Below, piece by piece: positions 1 through 8,776 of a DNA stretch of 64,000 nt. The first letter of the stretch is position 1. Every line of letters begins with the position of its first letter. Both the position numbers and the translations under genes were made by a program. The notes under the pieces are model-generated. The model searched no databases. It was not told the DNA's origin and saw only the letters and a list, made by a program, of their open reading frames with translations. This DNA is from JAJNBA01 sp963842295 (lineage in GTDB: Bacteria > Actinomycetota > UBA4738 > HRBIN12). Where the stretch lies: positions 1-64,000 of the forward strand of contig CAWJFY010000010.1 in NCBI GenBank assembly GCA_963842295.1, read 5' to 3'.

Positions 1-2063
1 TCCCCACGTCGCAGATCCCGTCATGGATCCGCGACGCCGCGGTCGCGATCGAGGATCGCCGTTTCTACCTGCATCACGGGATCGATGGCCGCGCCATCTT
101 GCGGGCCTCCTACGTGAATCTCCGAGACGGCAGCATCGAAGAGGGCGGCTCGACGATCACCCAACAGCTGGTGAAGAACCTGTACACGGGCGCCGACCGG
201 ACGATCTCTCGCAAGGTCAGCGAGGCGATGCTCGCCTGGCAGCTCGAGGATCGGCTGTCGAAGGAAGAGATCCTCACGCGTTACTTGAACACGGTCTACT
301 TCGGCAAGGGAGCGTACGGCGTCCAGGCGGCCGCCCGGACGTTCTTCGATACCGACGCCAAGAAACTCGACCTTTCGCAGTCGGCGCTCTTGGCTGGGTT
401 GATCACGAGCCCGGGGCACTTCGATCCGTACGAGTATCCACGCCGCGGCCTGGGGAGACGACGCGTGGTCCTCCGGCTCATGTACGAGCTCGGGATGATC
501 ACGGCGGCTCAGCGCCGGCACGCTCGCAAGCAGCCGCTCCGCCTCTACCAAGCGTCGGCGCTGGGCCGCTACGACTACCCGTACTTCGTCGACTATCTGA
601 AGGAGTGGTTCCTCTCGAACCCCGCCTTCGGCGAGACCCGCGAGGATCGCTACCAGCTCCTGTTCACGGGCGGGCTCCGGATCCACACCACGCTCCATCC
701 GGGTGTCCAGGCGGCGTCCCAGCGCGCGGTCGACTCCGTTCTTTCGTACCCGGAGGACCCCTCCGCCGCGGTGACCGTCCTCGACCCCCGGAACGGATTC
801 GTCCTCGCGATGGTCGGAGGGGAACAACGCGATTATTGGGCGGACCGAGATGCGGGCCGGGTGAACCTGGCGACAGCGTCGGGAGGGAGCGGACGGCAAT
901 CAGGGTCCGCGTTCAAACCGTTCGCGCTGGTGGCCGCGCTCGAGAGCGGTCTGTCCGCGTCGGAGACGTTCGCCGCCCCTTCATCGATGCAGGTCCCCCT
1001 CGAGGGTGGGGGCGTCTGGGACGTCACGAACGCCGAAGGAGCCGGATTCGGCGCGATGTCACTCCGTGCCGCGACCGTGCACTCCGTCAACACCGTGTAC
1101 GCGCAGTTGATCGACCGCGTGGGGCCGGAAACGGTCGTCGAGGTGGCCAAGCGTATGGGGCTCCGGTGCTGCCGCCGCGTGAGCAACCCGCGCAGGTCGC
1201 TGAAGCCCCTCCTGTCCGCGGTCCTCGGGACGAACGAAGTCAACACCCTCGAGATGGCGTCGGCGTACGGAACGCTCGCGACTGGCGGTCTCCGGGTCCG
1301 ACCCGTACCGGTCTCACGGATCACCGACGCCCGGGGCGCGATCCTCTGGAAGGCGGATACGACCCCCGAACGGGTGCTCGACCCGCAGGTGACCTCGGTC
1401 GCGAACGAGATCTTGCACGAGGCCGTGCTGTACGGGACGGGGACCGCCGCGAATATCGGGCGTCCTCAGATCGGTAAGACGGGTACGGCGATGGATCACG
1501 CGGACGCTTGGTTCGTGGGCGCGATCCCACAGATGGTCGGGGCGATCTGGATCGGGTATCCGGACGGCCAACTCCGGATGGAGCCCCCGAGGACGAGGAT
1601 CACCGTCTACGGCGGGACCTGGCCCGCACAGATCTGGCGGCTCCTCATGCTCGAGGCGGCTCGGGGTATCCCCGTGATGGAGTTCCCCAACCCCGATGTG
1701 GGATCCGTCTCCGTCGCAGTCGACGCCAGTCAGCAACCGTACTGCCTCCCCAATCCGTTCACGCTCCCGCAGAACATCCAGACCTTGGAGTTCATCGCTG
1801 AGACCGAACCCACGAAGGTGTGCACGACCCCATCGACCCTGCAGCGGGTGGCCGTCCCGTCCACGATCGGGACCTCGGAGGCGCTCGCGATCGAGGGACT
1901 CACCGAGGCGGGCTTCTACGTCGAGGTCACGACGGCACCCTCCACACAACCCAACGGCACGGTGATCCACCAGAACCCTTCGGCCGGGACGGACGCGTAT
2001 CAGACGAGCACGGTGACGATCACGGTGTCGTGGACCGAACCCGAGGAGTCGTCTTCGGCCTAG
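1..2063 (+). CDS. Bifunctional class A penicillin-binding protein (5' truncated by window edge)
   Basis: The protein polymerises and cross-links peptidoglycan at the outer face of the membrane. The reading frame is open from base 3, so the N-terminal membrane anchor lies outside the window. The first visible residues hold the GT51 glycosyltransferase motif AIEDRRFYLHHG, with its catalytic Glu, followed by EGGSTITQQLVKN. The transpeptidase domain follows, with SAFK (SxxK, Ser at 906-908), SVN (1083-1091) and KTG (1476-1484). The C-terminus from about 1846 reads as one PASTA domain (VAVPSTIGTSEA and onward). The order GT51, transpeptidase, PASTA is typical of actinobacterial PonA-like proteins. 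The 3' end overlaps the convergent mpg gene by 44 bases. The family assignment is firm; which paralogue it is cannot be told. Confidence 0.95.
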   Translation, partial: PTSQIPSWIRDAAVAIEDRRFYLHHGIDGRAILRASYVNLRDGSIEEGGSTITQQLVKNLYTGADRTISRKVSEAMLAWQLEDRLSKEEILTRYLNTVYFGKGAYGVQAAARTFFDTDAKKLDLSQSALLAGLITSPGHFDPYEYPRRGLGRRRVVLRLMYELGMITAAQRRHARKQPLRLYQASALGRYDYPYFVDYLKEWFLSNPAFGETREDRYQLLFTGGLRIHTTLHPGVQAASQRAVDSVLSYPEDPSAAVTVLDPRNGFVLAMVGGEQRDYWADRDAGRVNLATASGGSGRQSGSAFKPFALVAALESGLSASETFAAPSSMQVPLEGGGVWDVTNAEGAGFGAMSLRAATVHSVNTVYAQLIDRVGPETVVEVAKRMGLRCCRRVSNPRRSLKPLLSAVLGTNEVNTLEMASAYGTLATGGLRVRPVPVSRITDARGAILWKADTTPERVLDPQVTSVANEILHEAVLYGTGTAANIGRPQIGKTGTAMDHADAWFVGAIPQMVGAIWIGYPDGQLRMEPPRTRITVYGGTWPAQIWRLLMLEAARGIPVMEFPNPDVGSVSVAVDASQQPYCLPNPFTLPQNIQTLEFIAETEPTKVCTTPSTLQRVAVPSTIGTSEALAIEGLTEAGFYVEVTTAPSTQPNGTVIHQNPSAGTDAYQTSTVTITVSWTEPEESSSA

Positions 2064-2652
2064 GTGGGCCGGGCCTCCCCCGGGAGACGAAAGCGTTCCC
2101 CTCGAGCCAGTAGCGCCAGGAACGCGTCGTCTCGCGGACGCCGACGCGGAGCCCGCTTCCGATCGGCTCCGAGCGCGACCCTCGCTCGACCCAGAGGTCA
2201 TCACCCTGCACGAGGTCGATCCCATCCTCCGAGCGCGACACCGCGAACGCTTGCGCGAACCGTCCAGGTCCCGAACACAGGTCGAGGATGCGCTCGCGGC
2301 TGCGCCGTGAGCGCATCCCTTCCATGCCCTCCAGTGGCTCACCGGCTCGCAGGAGCACCGCCGTGCCCTCACCCGCTCGTCCAGTCACGGCGTTCATGCA
2401 GAAGTGCATGCCGTAGGTGAAGTAGACGTACAGATGCCCGGGGGGTCCGAACATGACCGCGTTCCGCGGCGTCAAGCCTCGGAACGCGTGGCTCGCCGGG
2501 TCGTCCGGGCCGTACGCCTCCACCTCCACGATGCGTGCCGCCGCACGGGTCCCGTTCGGCTGCCCGCGCACCAAGACGTGACCCAACAGGGCCGGCGCGA
2601 CCTCGGTCGCGGCCCTCGCATAGAAGGACCGAGGCAGACGGGCACCGTTCAC
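2020..2652 (-). CDS. mpg: 3-methyladenine DNA glycosylase (Mpg/AAG family)
   Basis: Base-excision repair enzyme that removes alkylated purines. The 210-residue product matches the AAG fold: LPRSFYARAATEVAPALLG at the start, the RIVEVEAYGPDDPASHAFRG segment holding the catalytic Glu, then RNAVMFGPPGHLYVYFTYG. The length is usual for bacterial members. I place the start at GTG 2652-2650, which overlaps the polX stop as GTGA; the open frame continues upstream but that part is a shadow of polX. It is the last gene of the infC-pheST-argF-polX run. Its C-terminal codons overlap the end of the convergent penicillin-binding protein gene, leaving no room for a separate terminator. Confidence 0.93.
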   Translation of the reverse strand: MNGARLPRSFYARAATEVAPALLGHVLVRGQPNGTRAAARIVEVEAYGPDDPASHAFRGLTPRNAVMFGPPGHLYVYFTYGMHFCMNAVTGRAGEGTAVLLRAGEPLEGMEGMRSRRSRERILDLCSGPGRFAQAFAVSRSEDGIDLVQGDDLWVERGSRSEPIGSGLRVGVRETTRSWRYWLEGNAFVSRGRPGPPRPKTTPRVRSTTP

Positions 2653-4373
2653 GGACGTCCCCCGGCGAGGAACCGCTGCAGCTTGCGGAGCGGCCACGCG
2701 TTGATCACGTCTTCCTTCGTGAGCCATCCGCGCTGCGCGACGCCGACGCCGAAGCGACGGTGGTCCAGGTGCGGCACGGCGTGTGCGTCGGTGTCGACGG
2801 CGAAGCGCACGCCGTGCCGCCGCGCCCACAGGACGTGCTCGTCGGACAGGTCGAGGCGGTCCGGGTGGGAGTTGATCTCCAGAGCGGTCCCGGTGCGGCC
2901 CGCCGCCTCGAAGACGGCTTCGAGGTCCATATCGACGGGCGGACGCTTCCCGATCTGGCGCGTGGTGAGGTGGCCGATGATGTCCACGTACGGGTTCTCG
3001 ATCGCGCGCAGCACACGACCCGTCATCTCGTCACGGGACTGATTGAAATGCGAGTGCACCGAGGCGACCGTGAGGTCGAAGCCCGCAAGGAAGTCACCAT
3101 CCCAGTCGACGTTCCCGTCCGGATCGATGTTCAACTCGGTGCCGTGAAGCAGCGTCATCTTCGGATACTTCGACTGCAGACTCCTCACGCGGTCGCGCTG
3201 GGCGAGGATCTTGTCATCGGTCATCCGCTGCATGTACAGGTTGGGCGCGTGATCGGTGATCGCGAAATAGCTGTATCCGAGATCCGCCGCCCGGGCGATC
3301 ATCTCCTCAAGGCTCGCGAGCCCGTCCGTGAGGTTCGTGTGAGTGTGCAGGTCCCCCTTCAGGTCCTTCTCGAGCAGGACCGTCGGGAGCTCGCCGGCCA
3401 GCGCCGCCTCGACCTCGCCACGATCCTCGCGAAGGGTCGGCTCGATGGAGGCCAGGCCCAGTCGGCGGTACACGTCCTCTTCCGTCTCGGCGGCGAGCAG
3501 GTCGCCGCTCTTCGCGTCGAAGAGGCCGTACTCGTTCAGCTTCAGGCCGGCGCGGACCGCCATCTCGCGGATCCGGATGTTGTGCGGCTTCGAGCCGGTG
3601 AAGTAGATCATCGCGGCTCCCCAGGCTTCCTCAGGGACGACCCGGAGGTCGACCTGGAGCCCGAGCTCGGTCAAGATCGAGGACTTCGCGTCGCCATGCG
3701 CGAGGACGCGGGCGACCGACGTATGCGTCACGAACGCCTCCATCACCGGTGGTGCGTCGGCGCCGGCAACGAGGAGGTCGACGTCGCCGATCGTTTCCTT
3801 CATCCGCCGGAGCGAGCCGGCGTAGGCAACGCGGCGGGCCTGAGGCAGGGACGAAAGGACGTCGATGAAGACCTCTGCCACGCCGAGCGCCAGGTCGATC
3901 TTGACCCGCCCGCCGGCGGACCGCAGCTGGCCGATCCCTCGTGCGATGTTCTCCTGGGTCTTGGCTCCGAACCTCGGGAGTGCGGCGACCCGGTCTTCGT
4001 CGATCGCGGCCACGAGCTCGTCAACCGAGCCCACACCGAGTTCCCGGTAGATCACCATCGCCTTCTTGGGGCCGAGTCCCGGGATCGCCATCATGTCGCG
4101 CACGCCGGCCGGGATCTTCTCTCGGAGGGCCTCGAGCTCGGCCATGGTCCCCGTGGTGAGGAACTCCTCGATCTTCTCCCCGATCGAGCGCCCCACCGAG
4201 GGGATCTTCAGGACCTCGGGCAGGTCCTTCCCCTCGAGATCCACGGGGTAGCCACCCACCGCGCGGGCGGCCTTCTCGTAGGCGCGTGGTTTGTACGGGT
4301 CGTCGAACAGGATCGACAGGAGGTCGGCGTACTCGACGAGCATGGCCTCGACGGCGTCGTTCGCCCGGGGCAT
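2649..4373 (-). CDS. polX: DNA polymerase X family protein with C-terminal PHP domain
   Basis: Bacterial-type PolX of 574 residues, about the length of the Bacillus subtilis enzyme. An N-terminal 8-kDa/HhH region (IPSVGRSIGEKIEEF, IPGLGPKKA) is followed by the polymerase palm motif GSLRRMKETIGDVDLLV, whose Asp residues bind metal. The second half is a PHP phosphoesterase domain (GDLHTHTNLTDG, ITDHAP) expected to give 3'-5' exonuclease or AP-endonuclease activity. The role is gap-filling base-excision repair, which fits the neighbour mpg. It starts at ATG 4373, four bases after the argF stop. Confidence 0.94.
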   Translation of the reverse strand: MPRANDAVEAMLVEYADLLSILFDDPYKPRAYEKAARAVGGYPVDLEGKDLPEVLKIPSVGRSIGEKIEEFLTTGTMAELEALREKIPAGVRDMMAIPGLGPKKAMVIYRELGVGSVDELVAAIDEDRVAALPRFGAKTQENIARGIGQLRSAGGRVKIDLALGVAEVFIDVLSSLPQARRVAYAGSLRRMKETIGDVDLLVAGADAPPVMEAFVTHTSVARVLAHGDAKSSILTELGLQVDLRVVPEEAWGAAMIYFTGSKPHNIRIREMAVRAGLKLNEYGLFDAKSGDLLAAETEEDVYRRLGLASIEPTLREDRGEVEAALAGELPTVLLEKDLKGDLHTHTNLTDGLASLEEMIARAADLGYSYFAITDHAPNLYMQRMTDDKILAQRDRVRSLQSKYPKMTLLHGTELNIDPDGNVDWDGDFLAGFDLTVASVHSHFNQSRDEMTGRVLRAIENPYVDIIGHLTTRQIGKRPPVDMDLEAVFEAAGRTGTALEINSHPDRLDLSDEHVLWARRHGVRFAVDTDAHAVPHLDHRRFGVGVAQRGWLTKEDVINAWPLRKLQRFLAGGRP

Positions 4374-4377
4374 CGCC

Positions 4378-5295
4378 TCAGGCTACGCCGAAGAGGCGGA
4401 GCAGCAGCGCCTTCTGCGTATGGAGCCGGTTCTCGGCCTGATCCCAGACGACCGACCTCGGTCCGTCGATCACCTCGTCGGTGATCTCTTGGCCTCGGTG
4501 GGCCGGGAGGCAGTGGAGCACGATGACCTCCGGATCCGCTAGGTCGACGAGCTTCTGACTCAGCTGGTAGCTGGGGAACACGAGCGCGCGTTCGTCGGTC
4601 TCGAGGTCCTGGCCCATGCTGGTCCAGACATCGGTGTAGAGCACGTGGGCTCCGATCGCGGCTGATTCCGGATCGTGCGTGAGCTCGACCTCGCCGCCCG
4701 TCTCGGCCGCGATCTCCTCGGCGCGGTGCACGACCTGAGGGATCGGTTCGAACCCGGGCGGGGTCGCGACTCGGATGGTCATCCCGGCTTTCGTCCCGGC
4801 GAGCAGCAGGGAATGCACCACGTTGTTGCCGTCACCGAAGTAGGCGAGAACCTTGCCCGAGAGCTCTCCCTGCTGCTCGCTGATCGTCATGAGGTCCGCG
4901 AGCGCCTGGCATGGATGCTCGAAATCCGAGAGCGCATTGACGACCGGCACGGTGGACGTCGTGGAGAGCACCTCCAGCCGTTCCTGCTCGAAGGTCCGCA
5001 GGACGATCGCGTCCACGTAGCGAGACAACACGCGTCCGGTGTCCTGGATGGTCTCGCCACGACCGAGCTGAAGCTCGCCCGATGACAGGACGACGGCCTG
5101 GGCACCGAGCTCAGCGATGCCCACCTCGAAGGACACGCGTGTTCGGGTCGACGGCTTCTCGAAGATCAGAGCGATCGAGCGACCCGAGAGGGCCTGCGCG
5201 TGCCGGGACGGGTCGGCCTTCAGCTCGGATGCCAGCTCGAGGATCTGGGGCAACTCGGGCGTGGAGAGGTCGTCGACGCTCAGGTAGTGGCGCAT
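4378..5295 (-). CDS. argF: Ornithine carbamoyltransferase
   Basis: Makes citrulline from ornithine and carbamoyl phosphate in arginine biosynthesis. The 305-residue product shows the carbamoyl-phosphate motif EKPSTRTR, then FEHPCQALADL, FGDGNNV and HCLPAHRG. The last motif carries the Cys of the ornithine site and separates this family from aspartate carbamoyltransferase. I chose ATG 5295 (MRHYLSVDDLS); the frame is open 15 codons further, but those lack similarity to the family. It lies 41 bases after pheT, and no other arginine gene is in the window. Its carbamoyl phosphate would come from CarAB encoded at 28261-32714. Confidence 0.95.
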   Translation of the reverse strand: MRHYLSVDDLSTPELPQILELASELKADPSRHAQALSGRSIALIFEKPSTRTRVSFEVGIAELGAQAVVLSSGELQLGRGETIQDTGRVLSRYVDAIVLRTFEQERLEVLSTTSTVPVVNALSDFEHPCQALADLMTISEQQGELSGKVLAYFGDGNNVVHSLLLAGTKAGMTIRVATPPGFEPIPQVVHRAEEIAAETGGEVELTHDPESAAIGAHVLYTDVWTSMGQDLETDERALVFPSYQLSQKLVDLADPEVIVLHCLPAHRGQEITDEVIDGPRSVVWDQAENRLHTQKALLLRLFGVA

Positions 5296-5336
5296 CGCGT
5301 CGGAGTCTAGTGGGACGCCTTCTCGCACTGCTCGGT

Positions 5337-7709
5337 TCACGCCCGGAGCTCGGCCCCGAGCTCCGACCGCAAGCGATCGACCACGGTGTCGACCACTGGT
5401 TCGACCTCCTCGTCGGTCAGGGTGCGGTCGGGTGCCCGGAACTCGAGAGCGAACGCGAGGCTCTTGTGACCCTCGGGGATCACGCCGCCCCGGAAGACGT
5501 CGAAGAGCAGGGAACGGTCAAGGAGCTCGCCGGCTGCGGCCTCGAGGGCCGCCTGCATCGCTCCGGCAGGGACATCCTCGTCGACCACGAAGGCGAGGTC
5601 CCTTCGGATCGGCGGGAATCGAGGGACCTCGACGAGCCGGAAGCTCCTGGGGGCGGCCGCCCGCAGAGGCTCGATCTCGAGCTCGGCGACGGCGACCCGT
5701 CCCTCGAGGTCGAGGGACGCCGCCGTGCGCGGGTGAAGCTCGCCGATGACGCCGATGGCACGACCCTCGAGGAGGATCCGGGCCGACCGCCCCGGGTGGA
5801 ACGGTTCTCCGAGCGGCTCGCCGAGCGCCCACCCTTCCACGTCGAGATCCTCGAGGAGCGCCTCGACGGCGCCGCGAGCGTCCAGCACGTCGGATCCCCG
5901 GTCGTCTGAGGTCCAACCTTCTCCCGCCGCGCCGGCAAGGGCGAGCCCCACCTGCCGCCGCTCCGCCACCGGATCGGCCGTCCGGAAGACCGTGCCGACC
6001 TCGAAGATCGACACGGATCCCACCCCCCAGCGTTGGTTCCGCGCGACGGTGTGGAGCAAGCCCGGGAGCAGACGCGTCCTGAGCCATGCCTCCTCAGCGC
6101 GGAGCGGGTTCGCCAGCGGGATCGCATCGCGATCCTGCATGAGCACGAGGTCGTCTTCGGACACGAATGGGAGAGGTTTGGCCTCGCGGAGACCCACGCG
6201 GACGAGGGCGTTCCGGATGCGGCGTGCGAACGCATATCCCTCGGGCAGACCCTCGAGCTCCGGCGACCGCGGGATCGTGGCACCCACGCGCTCGTACCCC
6301 TGGATCCGGGCGACCTCCTCGATCAGGTCCACCTCTCGTTCGATGTCCACCCGGTAGCCGGGGACCTCGACGTCGACGACGTCGGACTCCTCCCGATGCG
6401 TCATGCGGAGTGCATCGAACACCGCGGCCGCGTCGGACGGGGTGACGGGATAGCCCAGGAGCGCGGTCGCGCGGGAGCCGCGCATCGAGACCCAGCGGCG
6501 CTCGGGCGGGCCGCCCGCCTCCGCGGCGCCGGCGAGCACCCGGGCACCGGTCCACGCCGCGATCAGCGCCGCGCACCTGCGGGCGGCCCGGTCCACGCCC
6601 TCGGGATCGGTGCCTCGCTCGAAGCGGTGCGAAGCCTCCGAGTGCAGCTCGAGGCGTCGCGCGGTCCTGATGACCCCGGTCCTCGTGAAGTAGGCGCTCT
6701 CGAGGAGGACGTCGGTCGTGGAGTCCGAGACCTCAGACGTCTGGCCGCCCATGATGCCGGCGATCGCCACCGGCTTCTCCAGGTCGCAGATCAGGAGGTC
6801 CTCCTCGGTGAGCTCCCGCTCCACGCCGTCCAGGGTGACGAGTCGCTCGTCGGCCACCGCCCGGCGGACGACGATCCCGGGGCCGGACAGCCGCTGCATG
6901 TCGAAGGCGTGCAGCGGCTGGCCCAGCTCCAGCATCGCGTAGTTGGTCGCATCGACGATCGGTGCGACCGGCCGCATCCCCGTGGCCGTGAGCCTCGCTT
7001 GCGCCCACAGAGGCGTCGCGCCCGTCGAGGCGCTCCGGAGCACACGCGCGAGGTAGAGGGGACAGCCCTCCGGTGCACGCAGCTCCACGGTCGCCACTTC
7101 GTCCGCCCGCTCCGGGTCTTCCTCGAGGATCATCTCCGGCTCGGCCAACGGCAGGCCCAAGATGGATGACGTCTCGCGGGCGACCCCGTACACGGAGAGG
7201 AAATCCGGTCTGTTGGGCTCGACCTCGATGTCGAGCACCGCGTCATCGAGGCCGAGCGCCGACTTGAGATCGGCCCCGACAGCGAGCTCGTCCGGGAGGA
7301 TCAGGATCCCCGTCTCGTGCTCATGCGAGATCGCGAGCTCCCGCGGTGAGCAGAGCATCCCGTTCGACACCTCGCCACGGAGGGGTTTCGATCCGAGGGG
7401 CGCGTCGAGCATCGGGACCCGGCTGCCGGGCTTCGCCCAGGGGACGAGATCGCCTGCGGCCATGTTCCGGATGCCGACCACCACCTGGACCGGCCCTTGC
7501 CCTGCATCCACGGTCGCGACGCAGAGCTTGTCGGAGTTGGGGTGGTCGCGGACCTCGAGCACCCTCGCAACCACCACCCCCTCGAGCCCGGCCCAAGGGC
7601 GATCGATCCCCTCCACCTTGATCCCGCGCGGGTCGATCCGCTCCGCGAGCGCCTCCGCGTCCAGCTCGACCGGCACGAACTCCCGGAGCCACGACAGGGG
7701 CACCCTCAT
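5337..7709 (-). CDS. pheT: Phenylalanine--tRNA ligase beta subunit
   Basis: Beta subunit of the cytosolic (alpha-beta)2 PheRS. The 790-residue product begins MRVPLSWLREFVPVELDAEA. It contains the tRNA-binding OB domain near residues 40-150 (LEVRDHPNSDKLCVATVD), the B3/B4 editing region, the B5 region, and a C-terminal ferredoxin-like anticodon-binding domain (RFPPIRRDLAFVVDED). The start ATG overlaps the pheS stop as ATGA, so the subunits are probably translated in a coupled way. About 80 codons of open frame upstream are pheS shadow and are excluded. Confidence 0.97.
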   Translation of the reverse strand: MRVPLSWLREFVPVELDAEALAERIDPRGIKVEGIDRPWAGLEGVVVARVLEVRDHPNSDKLCVATVDAGQGPVQVVVGIRNMAAGDLVPWAKPGSRVPMLDAPLGSKPLRGEVSNGMLCSPRELAISHEHETGILILPDELAVGADLKSALGLDDAVLDIEVEPNRPDFLSVYGVARETSSILGLPLAEPEMILEEDPERADEVATVELRAPEGCPLYLARVLRSASTGATPLWAQARLTATGMRPVAPIVDATNYAMLELGQPLHAFDMQRLSGPGIVVRRAVADERLVTLDGVERELTEEDLLICDLEKPVAIAGIMGGQTSEVSDSTTDVLLESAYFTRTGVIRTARRLELHSEASHRFERGTDPEGVDRAARRCAALIAAWTGARVLAGAAEAGGPPERRWVSMRGSRATALLGYPVTPSDAAAVFDALRMTHREESDVVDVEVPGYRVDIEREVDLIEEVARIQGYERVGATIPRSPELEGLPEGYAFARRIRNALVRVGLREAKPLPFVSEDDLVLMQDRDAIPLANPLRAEEAWLRTRLLPGLLHTVARNQRWGVGSVSIFEVGTVFRTADPVAERRQVGLALAGAAGEGWTSDDRGSDVLDARGAVEALLEDLDVEGWALGEPLGEPFHPGRSARILLEGRAIGVIGELHPRTAASLDLEGRVAVAELEIEPLRAAAPRSFRLVEVPRFPPIRRDLAFVVDEDVPAGAMQAALEAAAGELLDRSLLFDVFRGGVIPEGHKSLAFALEFRAPDRTLTDEEVEPVVDTVVDRLRSELGAELRA

Positions 7710-8761
7710 GGGTTCGCTCCGAACTGCGCCAGGAACCGGATGTCGCCCTCGACCAGCAACCTGATGTCGGGGATCCGATACTTCAGGATCGCGACGCGGT
7801 CGATCCCCAGCCCGAACGCGAACCCCGTGTACCTCTCCGCGTCGTACCCGCAGTTCTCGAGGACCTGCGGATGCACCATGCCGCACCCGAGGAGCTCGAT
7901 CCATCCGTTCCCGCAGACCGGACAGCCGACGCCGTCGCATCGCATACACGTCACCGCCAGCTCGGCTCCGGGCTCCACGAACGGGAAGAACGCCGGGCTG
8001 AGCTTCGTCTCCCGGTCGTTCCCGAACAGGGCGCGCGCAACGGCATCCAGCGTCCCCTTCAGGTCGGCGAAGGTGATCCCTTCGTCCACGACCAAACCCT
8101 CGACCTGGTGGAACACCGGGAGGTGCGTGGCGTCGGGTGTCTCACGCCGATAGACGCGTCCGGGCGCGACGATGTACACCGGCGGGGGCTGGGACTGCAT
8201 CGTTCGGATCTGCACCGAGGACGTCTCCGTGCGGAGCAGCAGCTCGGGATGGCCGGGGATGTTCACGTAGATCGAGTCCTTCATCGTCCGCGCGGGGTGA
8301 TCCGGCGGGATGTTGAGCGCATCGAAGTTGTGCCACTCGTCCTCGATCTCGGGACCTTCCACGACCCGGTATCCGAGTCGCAGGAAGACGTCGACGATCG
8401 CATCCTCGGCGAGCGAGAGGGGATGGAGCGATCCCGGTCTGGGTCGCCTGCCGGGCAGCGAGAGATCCACCCGATCGGCGACGAGGAGCGCCTCCTCGGC
8501 AACGGCTTCCAGCCCGGCTCGGCGCGCATCGGCCGCCTGCTGCAGGGCGGCCCGCGTCTCGTTCACGGCTCGGCCGACCGACTTGCGTTCGTCGGGCTCG
8601 AGGGAACCAACCGCCCGCTGCACTTCGGAGAAGGGTGCTTTGCGACCGAGGATCGCCACCAGCGCCGCCTCGAGCTCTTCCATCGTGCTCGCCTCGGTGA
8701 AAGCCTTGAGACCCCGCTCGCGCTCGTGGTCGAGCGACCGAAGCATCTGCTGGGCGTCCAT
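7706..8761 (-). CDS. pheS: Phenylalanine--tRNA ligase alpha subunit
   Basis: Catalytic alpha subunit of PheRS, 351 residues. An N-terminal coiled coil (about 1-90) is followed by the class II core. Motif 2 lies around APGRVYRRETPDATHLPVFH, and motif 3 is GFAFGLGIDRVAILKY. A CxxC-x4-CxxC segment (CMRCDGVGCPVCGNGW) before motif 3 is also seen in many other bacterial PheS. Only 15 bases separate it from the SPOUT/kinase fusion gene upstream, so it belongs to the infC operon. No T-box is seen in front of it. Confidence 0.97.
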   Translation of the reverse strand: MDAQQMLRSLDHERERGLKAFTEASTMEELEAALVAILGRKAPFSEVQRAVGSLEPDERKSVGRAVNETRAALQQAADARRAGLEAVAEEALLVADRVDLSLPGRRPRPGSLHPLSLAEDAIVDVFLRLGYRVVEGPEIEDEWHNFDALNIPPDHPARTMKDSIYVNIPGHPELLLRTETSSVQIRTMQSQPPPVYIVAPGRVYRRETPDATHLPVFHQVEGLVVDEGITFADLKGTLDAVARALFGNDRETKLSPAFFPFVEPGAELAVTCMRCDGVGCPVCGNGWIELLGCGMVHPQVLENCGYDAERYTGFAFGLGIDRVAILKYRIPDIRLLVEGDIRFLAQFGANP

Positions 8762-8776
8762 AGAGGTTCGCCGAGT

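Noticed and set aside
2653..2829. N-terminal extension of mpg
   Set aside because: It reads polX sequence in another frame with no similarity to the glycosylase family. GTG 2652 overlaps the polX stop codon and gives the normal length.
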